Positions 20,741 through 30,752 of a stretch of 64,000 nucleotides of DNA are shown piece after piece. The stretch is from Clusia tigrina (lineage: Eukaryota; Arthropoda; Insecta; Diptera; Clusiidae), in assembly GCA_920105625.2 (NCBI GenBank), contig OV050030.1:73237900-73301899 (forward strand), in the 5' to 3' direction. The number at the start of each line of letters is the position of its first letter. Positions within the stretch are counted from its first letter, which is position 1. A program made the translations under genes and the position numbers. The notes beneath the pieces were generated by a model. The model was not told the origin of the DNA. It saw only the letters and a program-made list of their open reading frames with translations, and did no database searches.

Positions 20741-21990
20741 ACCGCCAATTCCCAGGCGACTACACTACCATCATCATCATCCTTAGGACTAGATCATACT
20801 TTGTTCACCTGCATAGCCAGAGGTCAACATACAGTCTTGCTGGCCACAGCGCGCGTCTTCGCATCTGGTGACTCAGTAACTCAGCAGCGCTTGGCTCGTG
20901 TTTTTTGCGATCCTGGATCGCAGGTAAGTTTCATCACAGATCGCTTGGCTAATTATTTATGTCTGCGCAGGAGCAAATTTGAAGCATGGAGGGAATCGGA
21001 GCACTCATCCATACCCGAACAAAAGGCAGCGTGGCGCTCAATCTCACATCTATTCATTCTGATTTTTCATTGGCAGTCAACGCCCTCGTCATTCCCTCAA
21101 TTCCCACGGACCTTCCAACGGTGCATATTGACATAACGCAGTGGCAACATTTGATAGATCTTCAGTTGGCTGATTCGCAATTTGGGACCCCAGGTGCTAT
21201 CGACTTACTCATTGGGGCCGACGTGTGGAGTCTTATCGTCGAAAGTGAAGTCCTCCGGGGTGGTGCTGACGAACCTCTTGCGCAATACACTCGATTGGGC
21301 TGGGTTGTTTTTGGACCAGCATCCGCATCAGAGATTCAAACGTCATCACCAATCACATGCAGTTCGCAACTCGGCGATGATGAAACACACCTGGACGAGC
21401 TTTTGCGCACATTTTGGAAGCTTGAGGAAGTGCCGGGCTCTGAAGTTGATGGAGATGATGGGTGTACACGAAAGTTTTTCGAGACACATTACCGGACAGC
21501 AGATGGTCGCTACGTAGTGCAAATACCGTTTCGCGGTGATACCTTGAAACTGGGCGCCTCGTATTCCAACGCATTAAGACAGTTTCAGTTCCTTGAACGG
21601 CGCCTGGCAGCCAACCCTGAGCTGCGTGATAAATATGTTTCGTTTATGTGGGAATTTTGTGCCCTTGGACATATGGAGCGAGTTGATCAGCCTGACGATC
21701 CGCCGGAATGCTATTATATACCACACCATCCAGTCATCAGCAAGTTCCGGGTCGTATTCAACGCTTCAGCATGAACTTCTAGTGGAGTTTCTCTCAATGA
21801 TATTCAACTTGTTGGCCCTACCATCCAATACTCCCTGATCAATATTATTTTTCGATTCCGTCGTTATCGCATTGCTCTTACTGCAGACATCGAGAAGATG
21901 TTTAGGCAGTTACTAGTGGCGCCTGCACATAGAGATTTCTAACGAATCCTTTGGCGAGATTCTCCAGCTGACAGCCTTGAGATCTTTCGA
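20678..21990 (+). pseudogene. BEL-2 pol, protease and first part of RT
   Basis: The protease in the frame from 20678 has HTVLLATARVFASGDS and VFCDPGSQVSFITDRLA, where the usual DSG catalytic triad reads DPG. The next frame (20986-21774) carries LLIGADVWSLIVESEVLRGG, LGWVVFGPAS and the RT approach FRVVFNASA, then a TGA where related elements have Arg or Lys. Past it come TSSGVSLNDIQLVGPTIQ, LTADIEKMFRQLLV (catalytic Asp kept) and a TAA in the DFQRILW motif at about 21940. The frame ends in the fold-back repeat at 22010. Confidence 0.85.
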
Positions 21991-22009
21991 TTAAATACGG
22001 TTACTTATT

Positions 22010-22043
22010 GTAGGGACTGCAAGCCATGCCTTGCAGTCCCTAC
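22010..22043. repeat. Perfect 14-bp inverted repeat in BEL-2 RT
   Basis: Arms GTAGGGACTGCAAG (22010-22023) and CTTGCAGTCCCTAC (22030-22043) with the 6-base loop CCATGC. The right arm is the expected RT sequence (CSPYNAVRALHQ context). The left arm replaces the normal TYGL-type segment, so this is a local fold-back (template-switch) duplication that disrupts the frame. Confidence 0.9.
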
Positions 22044-24735
22044 AATGCAGTCCGCGCACTGCACCAATGTGCCTATGACAACTTCCAACTGATACCAGAC
22101 AGTCATCAGGCGGAGGCAGCACGAGCAGCAATCTTAACTTCATTCTACGTTGACGATTTTCTTACCAGCTGTGACAAGGAATGCGAGGCTATTATCATCG
22201 CTTCCAATGTTGACATCATCCTATCAGCTGGCCATTTTAAGCTGCGCAAATGGAACTCCAACAATATTGAGGTATTATCGAAATTAACTGGTGGAATTTC
22301 TTCTCTTTCAGAATCGGTCATTGAACTGTCCACATCTTCTGAGCTTGGTTTACGATGGGATGCAATAGAAGATGAGCTCTTTTTCAACCTGGTAGTACAC
22401 CCGACATCTAATCCGCCTACGAAGCGGCGGGTTATAAGTGAGTTGGCGCAACTATTTGATCCCACTGGTTTGGTGGTGCCAGTGGTGATTGCAGGAAAAA
22501 TATTTATACAATCCCTTTGGTCAGCTGGTTTAGCTTGGGACACACCGTTGCCAAGTGATTTGCAAGAAGTGTGGTTCAAACTTCGCAATGGTCTCCCAGC
22601 AATCAACTCCATTCGAGTTCCACGATATCTGGGCATGGAGAATGGCAAGGTAACAGTGCTGCACGGCTTCTGGGATGCCAGCCAGCACGCATACGCAGCT
22701 GTGGTTTACACAAAGACTAAAGATGAATATGGCATCACCCGCGTGTCATTACTCACTGCACGTACGAAGGTGGCTCCGCTCAATGGTGCCACGATACCTC
22801 GTCTCGAGCTCTGCGCAGAGCACCTGCTAGCGGCGACGTTCAACAACGTCCGCGTGGCTTTAGGGTTAGTAGATCCAGTCTATTATCTGTGGTCGGATTC
22901 AAGCATCGTACGCTGGATCCGCAAGCAACCAGCGACTCTCAAACAGTATATTTCAAATCGAGTTAGTAAAATTCAGGAGTTAACATCACCAGATCACTGG
23001 CATCACGTACGCTCTGCCCAGAACCCTGCCGATTGTGCCAGCCGTGGCATGAGTGCAGCCGAGCTTTTAGAACATCGATTATGGTGGCTAGGACCAGGAT
23101 GGCTAGTAGATGGACCGTTACCCATAGAAGAAATGCAGCTAAGCGCAAACGATTTGGATGTTTTGAAAGTTGAAGGAAAGGTATTGTCCATGACAGCCAT
23201 AGCTTCTGTGGCTCCATCGCTCACAACCCGACGACCTAATGGTGAAATTATCGAACTCACTGAGCGTTTCAGTTCGTTACCGCCCTTGCTGCGCACGGTG
23301 GCATATGTGTTACGTTGGATCCCTGGCAGAGAACGTCGACCTCCTGCTATTACAGCTCCAGAATTGGACAAAGCCTTGGATACCCTCTTACGCAAAGAAC
23401 TGAGCAGCGCTTTTGCAATGGAACTTCAGTATCTTCGGAACGGGTCCAGCTTACCTAGCTCAAACAAGTTTCTTCCCTTTAATCCTTTTGTTGATGAGAA
23501 TGGCATCTTACGAGTTGGAGGTCGTATCAGCCGGGCCGCAGTTACCCATGATCAGCGATGTCCAATTATCCTGCCCAAATCTGGTGCTTTGGTGCAACTG
23601 GTGATTAGGCAAGCTCATGAAGGCACGCTTTATGGTGGTACTCAACTAACGCTTCATACTGTACGCAGTCGATATTGGATGTTAAATGGAAGGCAGGCTG
23701 TAAGAAGTTATTTACATAATTGTGTCATCTGCCGCCGTTACCGTGGCACAGTACTAAAGCAACAGATGTCCTCATTACCCATGCAGCGGGTTAATGCGTC
23801 AAGACCATTCCTTGCATCGGGTGTGGACTATTGCGGACCGTTCACGCTCCGTAGTGGTACGAAGCGATCACGCATAACGGTGAAAACCTATCTGGCTATT
23901 TTCGTGTGTATGGCAACGAAAGCCGTCCATATTGAGGTGGTGGATGATCTCTCTTTGCAAGCCTTTTTAGATGCATTTACACGTTTTATAAGCCGACGTG
24001 GCTTATGCAGAGATTTATACAGCGACAACGGCACCGCGTTTGTTGGTGCGAACCGCTTATTGCAGGAGGACCTGGCTAGCTGGCACAACGAAACCAAACA
24101 ACAATGCTTGGCAAGCATGGGAGCATATTGGCATTTCATCACACCCGGTGCCCCCATCAAGGTGGCTTATGGCAGGCCGCGGTCAAGTCAGTAAAGCACC
24201 ATTTGGTCAGGATCATCGGCACGCAAGTTATGTGGCATAGTGAAATGCAGACTTTGGCAGTCCGAATTGAAGCGTGTCTTAAATCTCGCCCCCTCACTCC
24301 AGTGTATGACGATCCAGAAGATAAATTTGCATTAACTCCAGGAGATTTCCTCATCGGGACCCCACTCATTGCAGTGCCTGAACCTAAGGTCACCGAGGTT
24401 CCAGCAAATCGCCTCAAGCAATGGCAGTGGATACGCCAGATTCACCAGCAGTTTTGGCAGAGATGGAGTGACGAATATTTATCAACGCCACAAAGGAGAA
24501 ATAAATGGCAAAAACGCATAGCTAATGTCGCCGTTGGCGACATTGTGATCATCAGAAACGAAAATTTACCACCCAGCCATTGGCGCATGGGTCGGGTGAC
24601 AGCAGTGCACCCGGGCAGTGATGGATTGATTCGCAACGCAACACTCAAAACTGCAAATGGTTCCTGCACCCGGGCAGTACAGAAGCTATGCCGTCTCGTG
24701 GACTTCGATCAACTCGAGTCAGATGACTCGACCGG
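22044..24735 (+). pseudogene. BEL-2 pol, RT palm/thumb, RNase H and integrase
   Basis: Open from 22026 for 722 codons. RT catalytic box FYVDDFLTSC is intact (22143). RNase H follows with LHGFWDASQHAYAAVVY, IPRLELCAEHLLAA and LWSDSSIVRWI. Integrase has a zinc region (HEGTLYGGTQLTLH...CVICRRYR), the first Asp in SGVDYCGPFT and the second in YSDNGTAFVGANR. A frameshift near 24160 moves to the frame of 24104-24748, where the third catalytic position reads GGLWQAAVKS: Gln instead of the Glu of related elements. The C-terminal domain (VAVGDIVIIRNENLPPSHWRMGRV) is intact. So RT and RNase H look sound and integrase does not. Confidence 0.9.
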
Positions 24736-24741
24736 GCAGGA

Positions 24742-24944
24742 TGTTTGAGGATCCGAGCTCCCTGTAGCGAACACTGTGGCAACACTTTTTGCGCTGTATT
24801 TTGACAGTTGAGATTCATTGGTTTTTTTTGTTTGCTCTGGCTCGTTTTGAAAACATTTTTTGTCTTTTAATTATTTTGCATTTAACGTATTTTGCATTAA
24901 ACTGATTTTGGGTAATTGTGAGTTTCTATTGATTTTCCCCAACA
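24742..24944 (+). repeat. BEL-2 3' LTR
   Basis: 203 bp, TGTTTGAGGATCC...TTTTCCCCAACA, following the pol stop by only a few bases. A weak purine-rich stretch ACCGGGCAGGA precedes it. The flank AATATGATAATG begins with the AATAT duplication. Confidence 0.95.
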
Positions 24945-24949
24945 AATAT

Positions 24950-26436
24950 GATAATGTAAATATTGAACTTGTAAAACATCTGAGAATTCTTGGTGTTATT
25001 TTTGATAATAAGTTTAACTTTAAGGGGCATTGTTTACAGTTAAGAAAAAATCTAGCTACCCGCCTCAATATTATTAAATACCTTACATCCAAACACAGTT
25101 TAATACACATTTCAACATTAATTAACATCACCAGAGCTCTCATACTTTCAAAAATAGATTACGGATTGCCAATTTATGGATGGTTTCTCAAAAAAACCTC
25201 TAATCTTTGGAAGCCTTTTACAACACAGCTGTCCACAGGAGCATCAGCGCCTTTCCAACGTCACCTTTAAAAAATATATTCGCTGAAGCTGGGCTACCAT
25301 CTATGCAACAGCAATTATCGTTATCAACATCAAAACTCATCCCTAAACTCTTCATTACTAACAAAAGAGTACTGCACAAAGACATAATGGAGGTTGTCAA
25401 GCACAAACGACAATATAAAATTAAATTCATAATTCGTAGATGTGTCCAACTCTCCAAAAACCTTGACTGGGATATAAAAGTCTGTCAAACTAAGCGACAA
25501 ATATATAGAAAAATATAAAAGATAGCTCCTTTGCATTGAATTTACTGCAATATCCAAAAACAGTTTCCGATCCCAAAGTTTATAGACAACTTTTTACAGA
25601 AACTGCAAGTGAATATATAAACAAAAAATGGAGCCTACTCTATACTGACGGATCGAAAGGAACTCTTGGCACATCATTTGCTGTAGCCCACCACAACGGA
25701 AATTTAATTATGTCAGGATGTCTCCTCCTTTTAGCTCTGTATTCACTGCCGAAGTTTTTGCTGTTAAATGTGCCATCGACTTTGCTCACAAAAATAAAGG
25801 AAACTTCCTCATATGTACAGACAGCAAATCGACTATTGAAGCCATTCGAAACTTCAATAATGATAGCAGCAGGACCATAAATAATATCCGTAACTCGTGT
25901 ATTAAATACTCCAAGAAAATAAAAATTATGTGGGTCCCAGGACATTCGGGGATACCAAGTAACGAATTTGCAGATATAGCTGCTGCAGAGTCAATTACGG
26001 CTCCAAACTACGTCTTCCAAGTCACAGAAACTAAAGACCTACTGCGACATAAAATATATCTCTCCATGTTGCCACGAACTATTGCACTTGGAAAAAATAT
26101 AAACACTTTTACACCACCTTCAACACAAATGGAATGAAACCATATTATCCTGTAACTTGCTCTCGCCAACAAACAAAAAACTTTGTACGACTCCGCATCG
26201 GACACACCAAATGCTCAAACGACCATTTGCTACGTGGGGAACCGTTACCTAACTGTCAATTCTGTGGGGAATCAATATCCTCATTACACCTGCTAAATAA
26301 CTGCCCCAACTTCCAAAAAACCCGTAAAAATATATTCCATAACCAGATTCCAAGTGATTCTCTAAAAGATACATCAAAGAATAACATAAAGATTAATAGA
26401 TTCTTAAAAGAATGCCACATCCAAAATTATATTTAA
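24950..26436 (+). pseudogene. I-1 ORF2, C-terminal part (RT thumb, RNase H, CCHC)
   Basis: Continues the frame broken by BEL-2: KHLRILGVIFDNKFNFKGH, RLNIIKYLTSKH and ALILSKIDYGLPIYGW (RT thumb). After shifts at about 25270 and 25520, RNase H reads LLYTDGSKGTLGTSFA (first Asp) and then, in the 25718 frame, TAEVFAVKCAIDFA (Glu), LICTDSKSTIEAI (Asp) and WVPGHSGIPSNEFADIAAAE (His and last Asp). All four carboxylates are present. The final part at 26134-26436 has CQFCGESISSLHLLNNC, a C-x2-C...H-x4-C finger. The 3' UTR runs to 26565. Confidence 0.85.
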
Positions 26437-26576
26437 GTACCAAAATAAGTAAATATGTAAAATAATATATTAAAATCGAGTTGAAGGCCCTGGTAGCTAT
26501 GACTCTTCCTCTTAAATTAGTTATAATAATTTATTATTGTGATTAATCCTTTTAAATAAAATAAATAGATCATTCT

Positions 26577-26703
26577 AGAATCTTATATTCACCTCGAAGG
26601 AATTTTTTATTTTCGAGAACATACTAGCACGTTCTCTATCATCGACATGGTGTTCTTGAGTAAATTTTTATTCGAATATATCGTGTCTTGACTTCTACAC
26701 AGG
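26577..26703 (-). repeat. LTR-like segment, 5' half (split by I-1)
   Basis: Partner of 15408-15590. Read on the minus strand from 26703 it begins TGTGTAGAAGTC and abuts the I-1 target duplication at 26576. The right-hand boundary is a guess based on where readable gypsy integrase sequence stops. Confidence 0.3.
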
Positions 26704-27545
26704 GTGCCCTCATTCTCAAACTCCATATGGGATCCTAAAAGTATGCAATCGCGTTCAGTTTATGTTCCAATATGTTAGCTTAGAATTCGGAGATTTGATC
26801 CCATATATCTTTTTTAGGAAAGCCATAGACATTAATAAAGGATTTGATAGTTTTAAGAACAAGGATACTATTCCGTGAAGATATTGTATAGCCTGCTGCT
26901 TTTGAACATTTATCGATGATTGTTAATATGGATTGGCAGCTGATTGTATATATCTCAATATATATTATGTCTAGCGGTTTTAAGGGTATTTCAGGTTTGA
27001 TAAAATTTGGCTTTGGTGGGTGTCGATCGTACTTTATTAATAGTTTTAGTTATCTTTTGTTACATAATTGGGAAATATTTACTTTGTAGATACAATAGTT
27101 TCATTGTTGCCCCTATGATTATTGTTGTGGTGGTAGTCTCTAATAATTTGTTTGCTGTGTGAAAAATTTTTTGAGTAAGTAGATTGCACGGAAGTTTGAT
27201 CATCAGTATATATGGCGGACAACTTTTTTGGTGCTAAAAATTGTTTAAATATGTCTATTAAGATTCCTTCGTCGAAATTCGGTCTTCTAATGGTTCGTCG
27301 TTGTTTATTTTTGAATATGGTTTCTGTAATCATTGTGGATCCTTTGTCATTTTTTGTTAGTATGATTTGTAAGTTAAATTCGTTTAAAGGCCTTTCCAAT
27401 ATTGGAATACCGTCATCCAAATTTTCATAGGAGGAGAATATATTTGAGCCTTCTGTGCCTATTGAATCTGTGTCATTCAAATTGATGAACTTGCTTTTTT
27501 TGTAGATGATCTCATAGTCGAACTCTTTAAGTTTGAGTCTCCACC
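26704..27545 (-). pseudogene. Gypsy-G pol fragment (end of RNase H, integrase zinc and core)
   Basis: From 27545 down: RWRLKLKEFDYEIIYKKSK (end of gypsy RNase H), a decayed spacer, and RDYHHNNNHRGNNETI (integrase zinc region). In another frame follow KYDRHPPKPNFIKPEIPLKP, LDIIYIEIYTIS, LTIIDKCSKAAGYTI and IKSFINVYGFPKKDIWDQ, which are the integrase core (position 1 D/E and 2 D mutated in part). It is cut at 27545 by the ERV-A LTR, whose first bases supply the false N-terminus of the open frame 27615-27079. The upstream RT half must lie beyond the window end. Inactive. Confidence 0.75.
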
Positions 27546-28049
27546 TGTTGTGAGTTAGGATCAAGCTACCTACGAGTAGTTGACTCGCTGTATCGACTCC
27601 TAATAGATGCCACACTCTGTGGGATTAGCATGTGCTAAAAGTTATTTAAGAATAGAACATACTTTTAGGGTCCAAGTATTTTAAGTTAATATGTACTGTG
27701 TAATGTTATTATGTAAGCTTTTAGGGTATTACAGTTCCGCAGTCGATTCGACGAGGGAAGCGTAATGCACCGTCGACACTCTCATAGTAGGTCAGTTGGC
27801 TTGACCAACTGACACCAATTATCAGGTGCGGAACTGGAACACCAGAAAGGTCAGTTCACAGACTGAGATGAGTGTTAAGAAATAGTATATAAGAATTAGT
27901 ATTTGTAAGAAATAAAGTCTTGTGATTTTGATCTTTAAACAAAAAGTGTCTTTGGTCTTTATTTAAAAGCAATAGGGTTTTAAAGTTTTCAGCTACTCGT
28001 CCAGCAGAACCGAAAGGACGTACCACGATGAGCAGCGAGGACCCCAACA
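27546..28049 (+). repeat. ERV-A 5' LTR
   Basis: 504 bp, TGTTGTGAGTTAGG...GAGGACCCCAACA. TATA-like AGTATATAAG near 27883 and AATAAAG near 27910 mark U3/R. It shares termini and a central GTTCCGCAGTC block with the ERV-B LTRs but differs widely in U3. It is followed at 28053 by the primer site. Confidence 0.9.
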
Positions 28050-28052
28050 TTT

Positions 28053-28671
28053 TGGCGCAGCCGGTCTAAAGGACCTTCAGGAGGAAGCCCAGGGCAAGGA
28101 ACCCTGTAGCAGGGAAGCATCCTGCAACAAAATCGCAAGGATAACACCAGGACAAAGGACCCTAAGATAAAGATGTCATCAAATAAAATAATGGTGAGGG
28201 CGCCGTAGCGCTGGTCAAAGAAGTCGCAACATACAGGCGCGTTTGCGCTGTTGCACGCAGCTTTGAATGGCAACCATAAACCGTCAGTATGATCGGACGG
28301 TCTATATATTTTCATCCAAGCTGTGAGGATTTTTTTTGTAGGGGATTTGAATTTGTTTGTCGTGAGGGACTTTTATATTGTTTATAAGGCCATGTAGTCT
28401 ATATTGAGACATTTAAATTGTTTATGTATTGTTTAAATTCTGATGTTCTCAATTTATGTTGTTTGAAACAAAAATAAAACATTTTATTTAAATATTTGGC
28501 ATTTTGAGCTTAGGGTGTTAGGTGAAAATATTTCAAGAGGTGCAGACAACACGTGTTGTTGGATCAAAGTTTTTGTAGTTCGGAAACTACAATTTGCGTA
28601 GCATTGCTGAAAATAACTTTCAATGCTATTATTACGTGTCGCATACGTTACGGGTTTATTTTTAAATATGG
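28053..28671 (+). promoter_or_regulatory. ERV-A primer-binding site and leader, first part
   Basis: TGGCGCAGCCGGT at 28053 is the same primer site as in ERV-B and resembles the tRNA-Ser site of 17.6/297/ZAM-type elements (from memory). AATGGTGAGG near 28190 corresponds to the ERV-B splice donor but is weaker. A GC hairpin region (GGCGCGTTTGCGCT) near 28235 and the stem GTAGT...ACTAC (28575-28590, followed by AATTTGCG) have counterparts in the ERV-B leader. The leader is interrupted at 28672 by BEL-3. Confidence 0.7.
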
Positions 28672-29131
28672 TGTTCGCGCCGGAGCCCTCCTGACGGTGG
28701 CTGCTGCCTGCTCACAGTCGCCATGAGATTCTGAGCGGGACTCATTGCGGAGAGAATTCCCCTCATTGGGTCCCGCCGGGTCGTACAGCAGGCCGCAGCC
28801 ATCTTTTCGCTGTGGTGAGAACGAAGGCGCAGGCGAAGCAGGAGAGCCGGTGACGAAATAAGTTTCAGTTTCAATCGAACCGTCGATCGTGCCTGGTCTC
28901 AAGTTTAAATATCCTTGTATATTATAATGCATTTTTCTTTCTTTCTTTTCTGATAATCAACCAACCGCAGTCAAACATTTCGTATTAATTGTCTGCCTAA
29001 AGAGTGAATTATTTATATTTCCTGTCCGTACCATTTTCGTGAGGGCAAAGATTTGGCTTTATCAGCGAATTTTTTGTGAATTGACAATCAAACAATGGAT
29101 TCTAGCTCCAACCTCGTCCCATTAAGAAACA
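28672..29131 (+). repeat. BEL-3 5' LTR
   Basis: 460 bp from TGTTCGCGCC to TTAAGAAACA. The first 200 bp are GC-rich and the rest AT-rich. An ATG at 29095 near the 3' end opens a frame that continues through the primer site (see the third ORF). The end is abutted by the primer site TGG, which is where I-2 inserted. Confidence 0.85.
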
Positions 29132-29322
29132 TGGCCAGTCTCCGACTAGCTTTCACCACGTTCGGTTGTGTTTTCGGTCGTGTCTTAATTATCTCTTGTG
29201 TTTGAATATAACATTACAGTTTCTGTTCTTTGTCTCACTCTTGCACACTTTTTACTTTTTTTTCTTACAGAGGAATTCACTGGCATCGAATTTTTTTCTC
29301 TTGCGAAAATAAAGAAATAAAC

Positions 29323-30665
29323 ATGGCCCCTGGGCCACCTCAACTGGAGGGGAACCGTTTTGCGTTGCTGAGCAGTAGTCCTGAACCAAAACGAAAAAAG
29401 AAAATAGTTACCTATAGTGATCTTTCATCGTTTCCTGAACTGCCTTCGAAACAAAAAGCCGACCCTAAATTTTTGGTTTTATCTTCAGTTGACGAAAAAA
29501 AATCAATATCCCAATATTCATGTTTTTCCGTTTACAAATCGATTCAGCTTATTAGTAAAGATGTCATTTCCATATCGGAACTCCGCGATGGCAATTTACT
29601 ACTGTTAGTTAAAAACAAAAAAGTTGCTGAAAAGTTTATAGCCACCAAAGCTCTCCACGGCATATGTCCTATAAAAATCTCTTACCACTCTAACCTAAAC
29701 CTCAGCAAGGGTACAGTATACGCACCATACCTTAATTTTATTTCAGAGGAAGAAATAATACGGGAACTTAATTCACAAGGTGCCGTGTCTGCCTACAGAT
29801 TCCAAAAGAATATTGATGGTAGATTATCACCCAGTGGAGTGGTTCTACTTGGTTTCGATTTGTATCACACCCAGATAAAATTGATATTTCATGGCGATCA
29901 GCAAAAGTACGACAATATATTCCTAGTCCCATGCGCTGCAAAGGTTGTCAACTATTTGGACATACCACAAAATATTGCAAACGTGCTCCCGCTTGTTGCA
30001 ACTGCAATCTTCCACCACATTCTCCCGATGCCTGTACCCGCACTTTCTGCGCCAATTGCAGCGAAGATCACCCCGCATCTTCAAATACATGCACAAAATT
30101 TGTACAAGCAAAAGAAATATTAAAAATAAAAACCATTAACAAGTGCACAATGCGAGAAGCAACTACTATCTATAAAAAACAAACTCCTGTTGTCGCAACA
30201 TCTACTATCTGTTTCGCTTCTGCAGTCAAGCTCCAGAATACACAAACCACAAAAGATAATCACATAAACGCATTTAACGAAAAATCCTCTTTGATTTCAA
30301 CAACTCATGATCAAATAAAAAATCCCTCCAAAGTTAATACTAACATTTCCATTACAACAAACACCAAAGCTACGAACAATCCTACAAAAACTAACAAATA
30401 TATAGAAATACACTCAACCAACTCCTACTCAAATAATCCAACCAAAAATCTTACTATTACCAAAAAAAACATAGAAACTGAATCCACATCACTCAATCCA
30501 AATAACAATCTTACAACAAAAAACAAAAATATAGAAACACACTCATCCTTATCGTCTGCACAAAATATTGTGTCTACTCTTTTCTCCTGCTCTCCTATTC
30601 ACTCACAGCAATCTACTCCTTCATCTCACGCAAATAACTCTTTTTTGAAGAATGACGAAATTTGA
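29323..30665 (+). pseudogene. I-2 ORF1 with one frameshift
   Basis: Starts MAPGPPQLEGNRFALL at 29323 and runs in frame to about 29870 (PKFLVLSSVDEKKSISQYS, SIQLISKDVISISELRDG). It then shifts to the frame 29931-30665, with CKGCQLFGHTTKYC, CCNCNLPPHSPDAC and CANCSEDHPASSNTC, then KEILKIKTINKCTMREA. The Asn/Thr/Lys-rich tail contains a repeated TKKNIETES/KNKNIETHS motif. It is the counterpart of I-1 ORF1, with a longer surviving tail. Confidence 0.85.
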
Positions 30666-30752
30666 ATGGCAGTTTGTCTAGTTTGTTCGCTCTGGCTGGT
30701 TGATTTCTGATATCAACCTGCAAGTGAGTGTGCTTTTACAACTTGTCATATA

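Larger units (their letters stand above)
19284..24944 (+). mobile_element. BEL-2: nearly complete BEL/Pao LTR retrotransposon
   Basis: 5661 bp with 202- and 203-bp LTRs (TGTTTGAGG...CCCCAACA) and a perfect 5-bp target duplication AATAT (19279-19283 and 24945-24949). The LTRs differ at about three substitutions and one single-base indel by eye, so insertion was fairly recent. Internal order is primer site, gag, aspartic protease, RT, RNase H, integrase. It is inactivated by three in-frame stops that look like C-to-T changes, several frameshifts, a fold-back duplication in RT and loss of the integrase catalytic Glu. It interrupts I-1 ORF2 cleanly. Confidence 0.95.
15602..26565 (+). mobile_element. 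I-1: I-clade LINE, nearly full length, split by BEL-2
   Basis: The 5' end CAGTCTCCGAC at 15602 matches that of I-2 at 29136. The element is bracketed by a perfect 11-bp target-site duplication TAGATCATTCT (15591-15601 and 26566-26576) and ends in an AAATAAAATAAA tail. Removing BEL-2 and its duplication leaves 5298 bp, the size expected for an I-type element with ORF1 (CCHC knuckles), ORF2 (endonuclease, RT) and a C-terminal RNase H. ORF2 has frameshifts and stops. The target was an LTR-like sequence next to gypsy debris. Confidence 0.9.

Noticed and set aside
27079..27615. Single minus-strand 178-codon gene
   Set aside because: Its first 23 codons are the ERV-A LTR read backwards, fused by chance to the gypsy-G RNase H frame.
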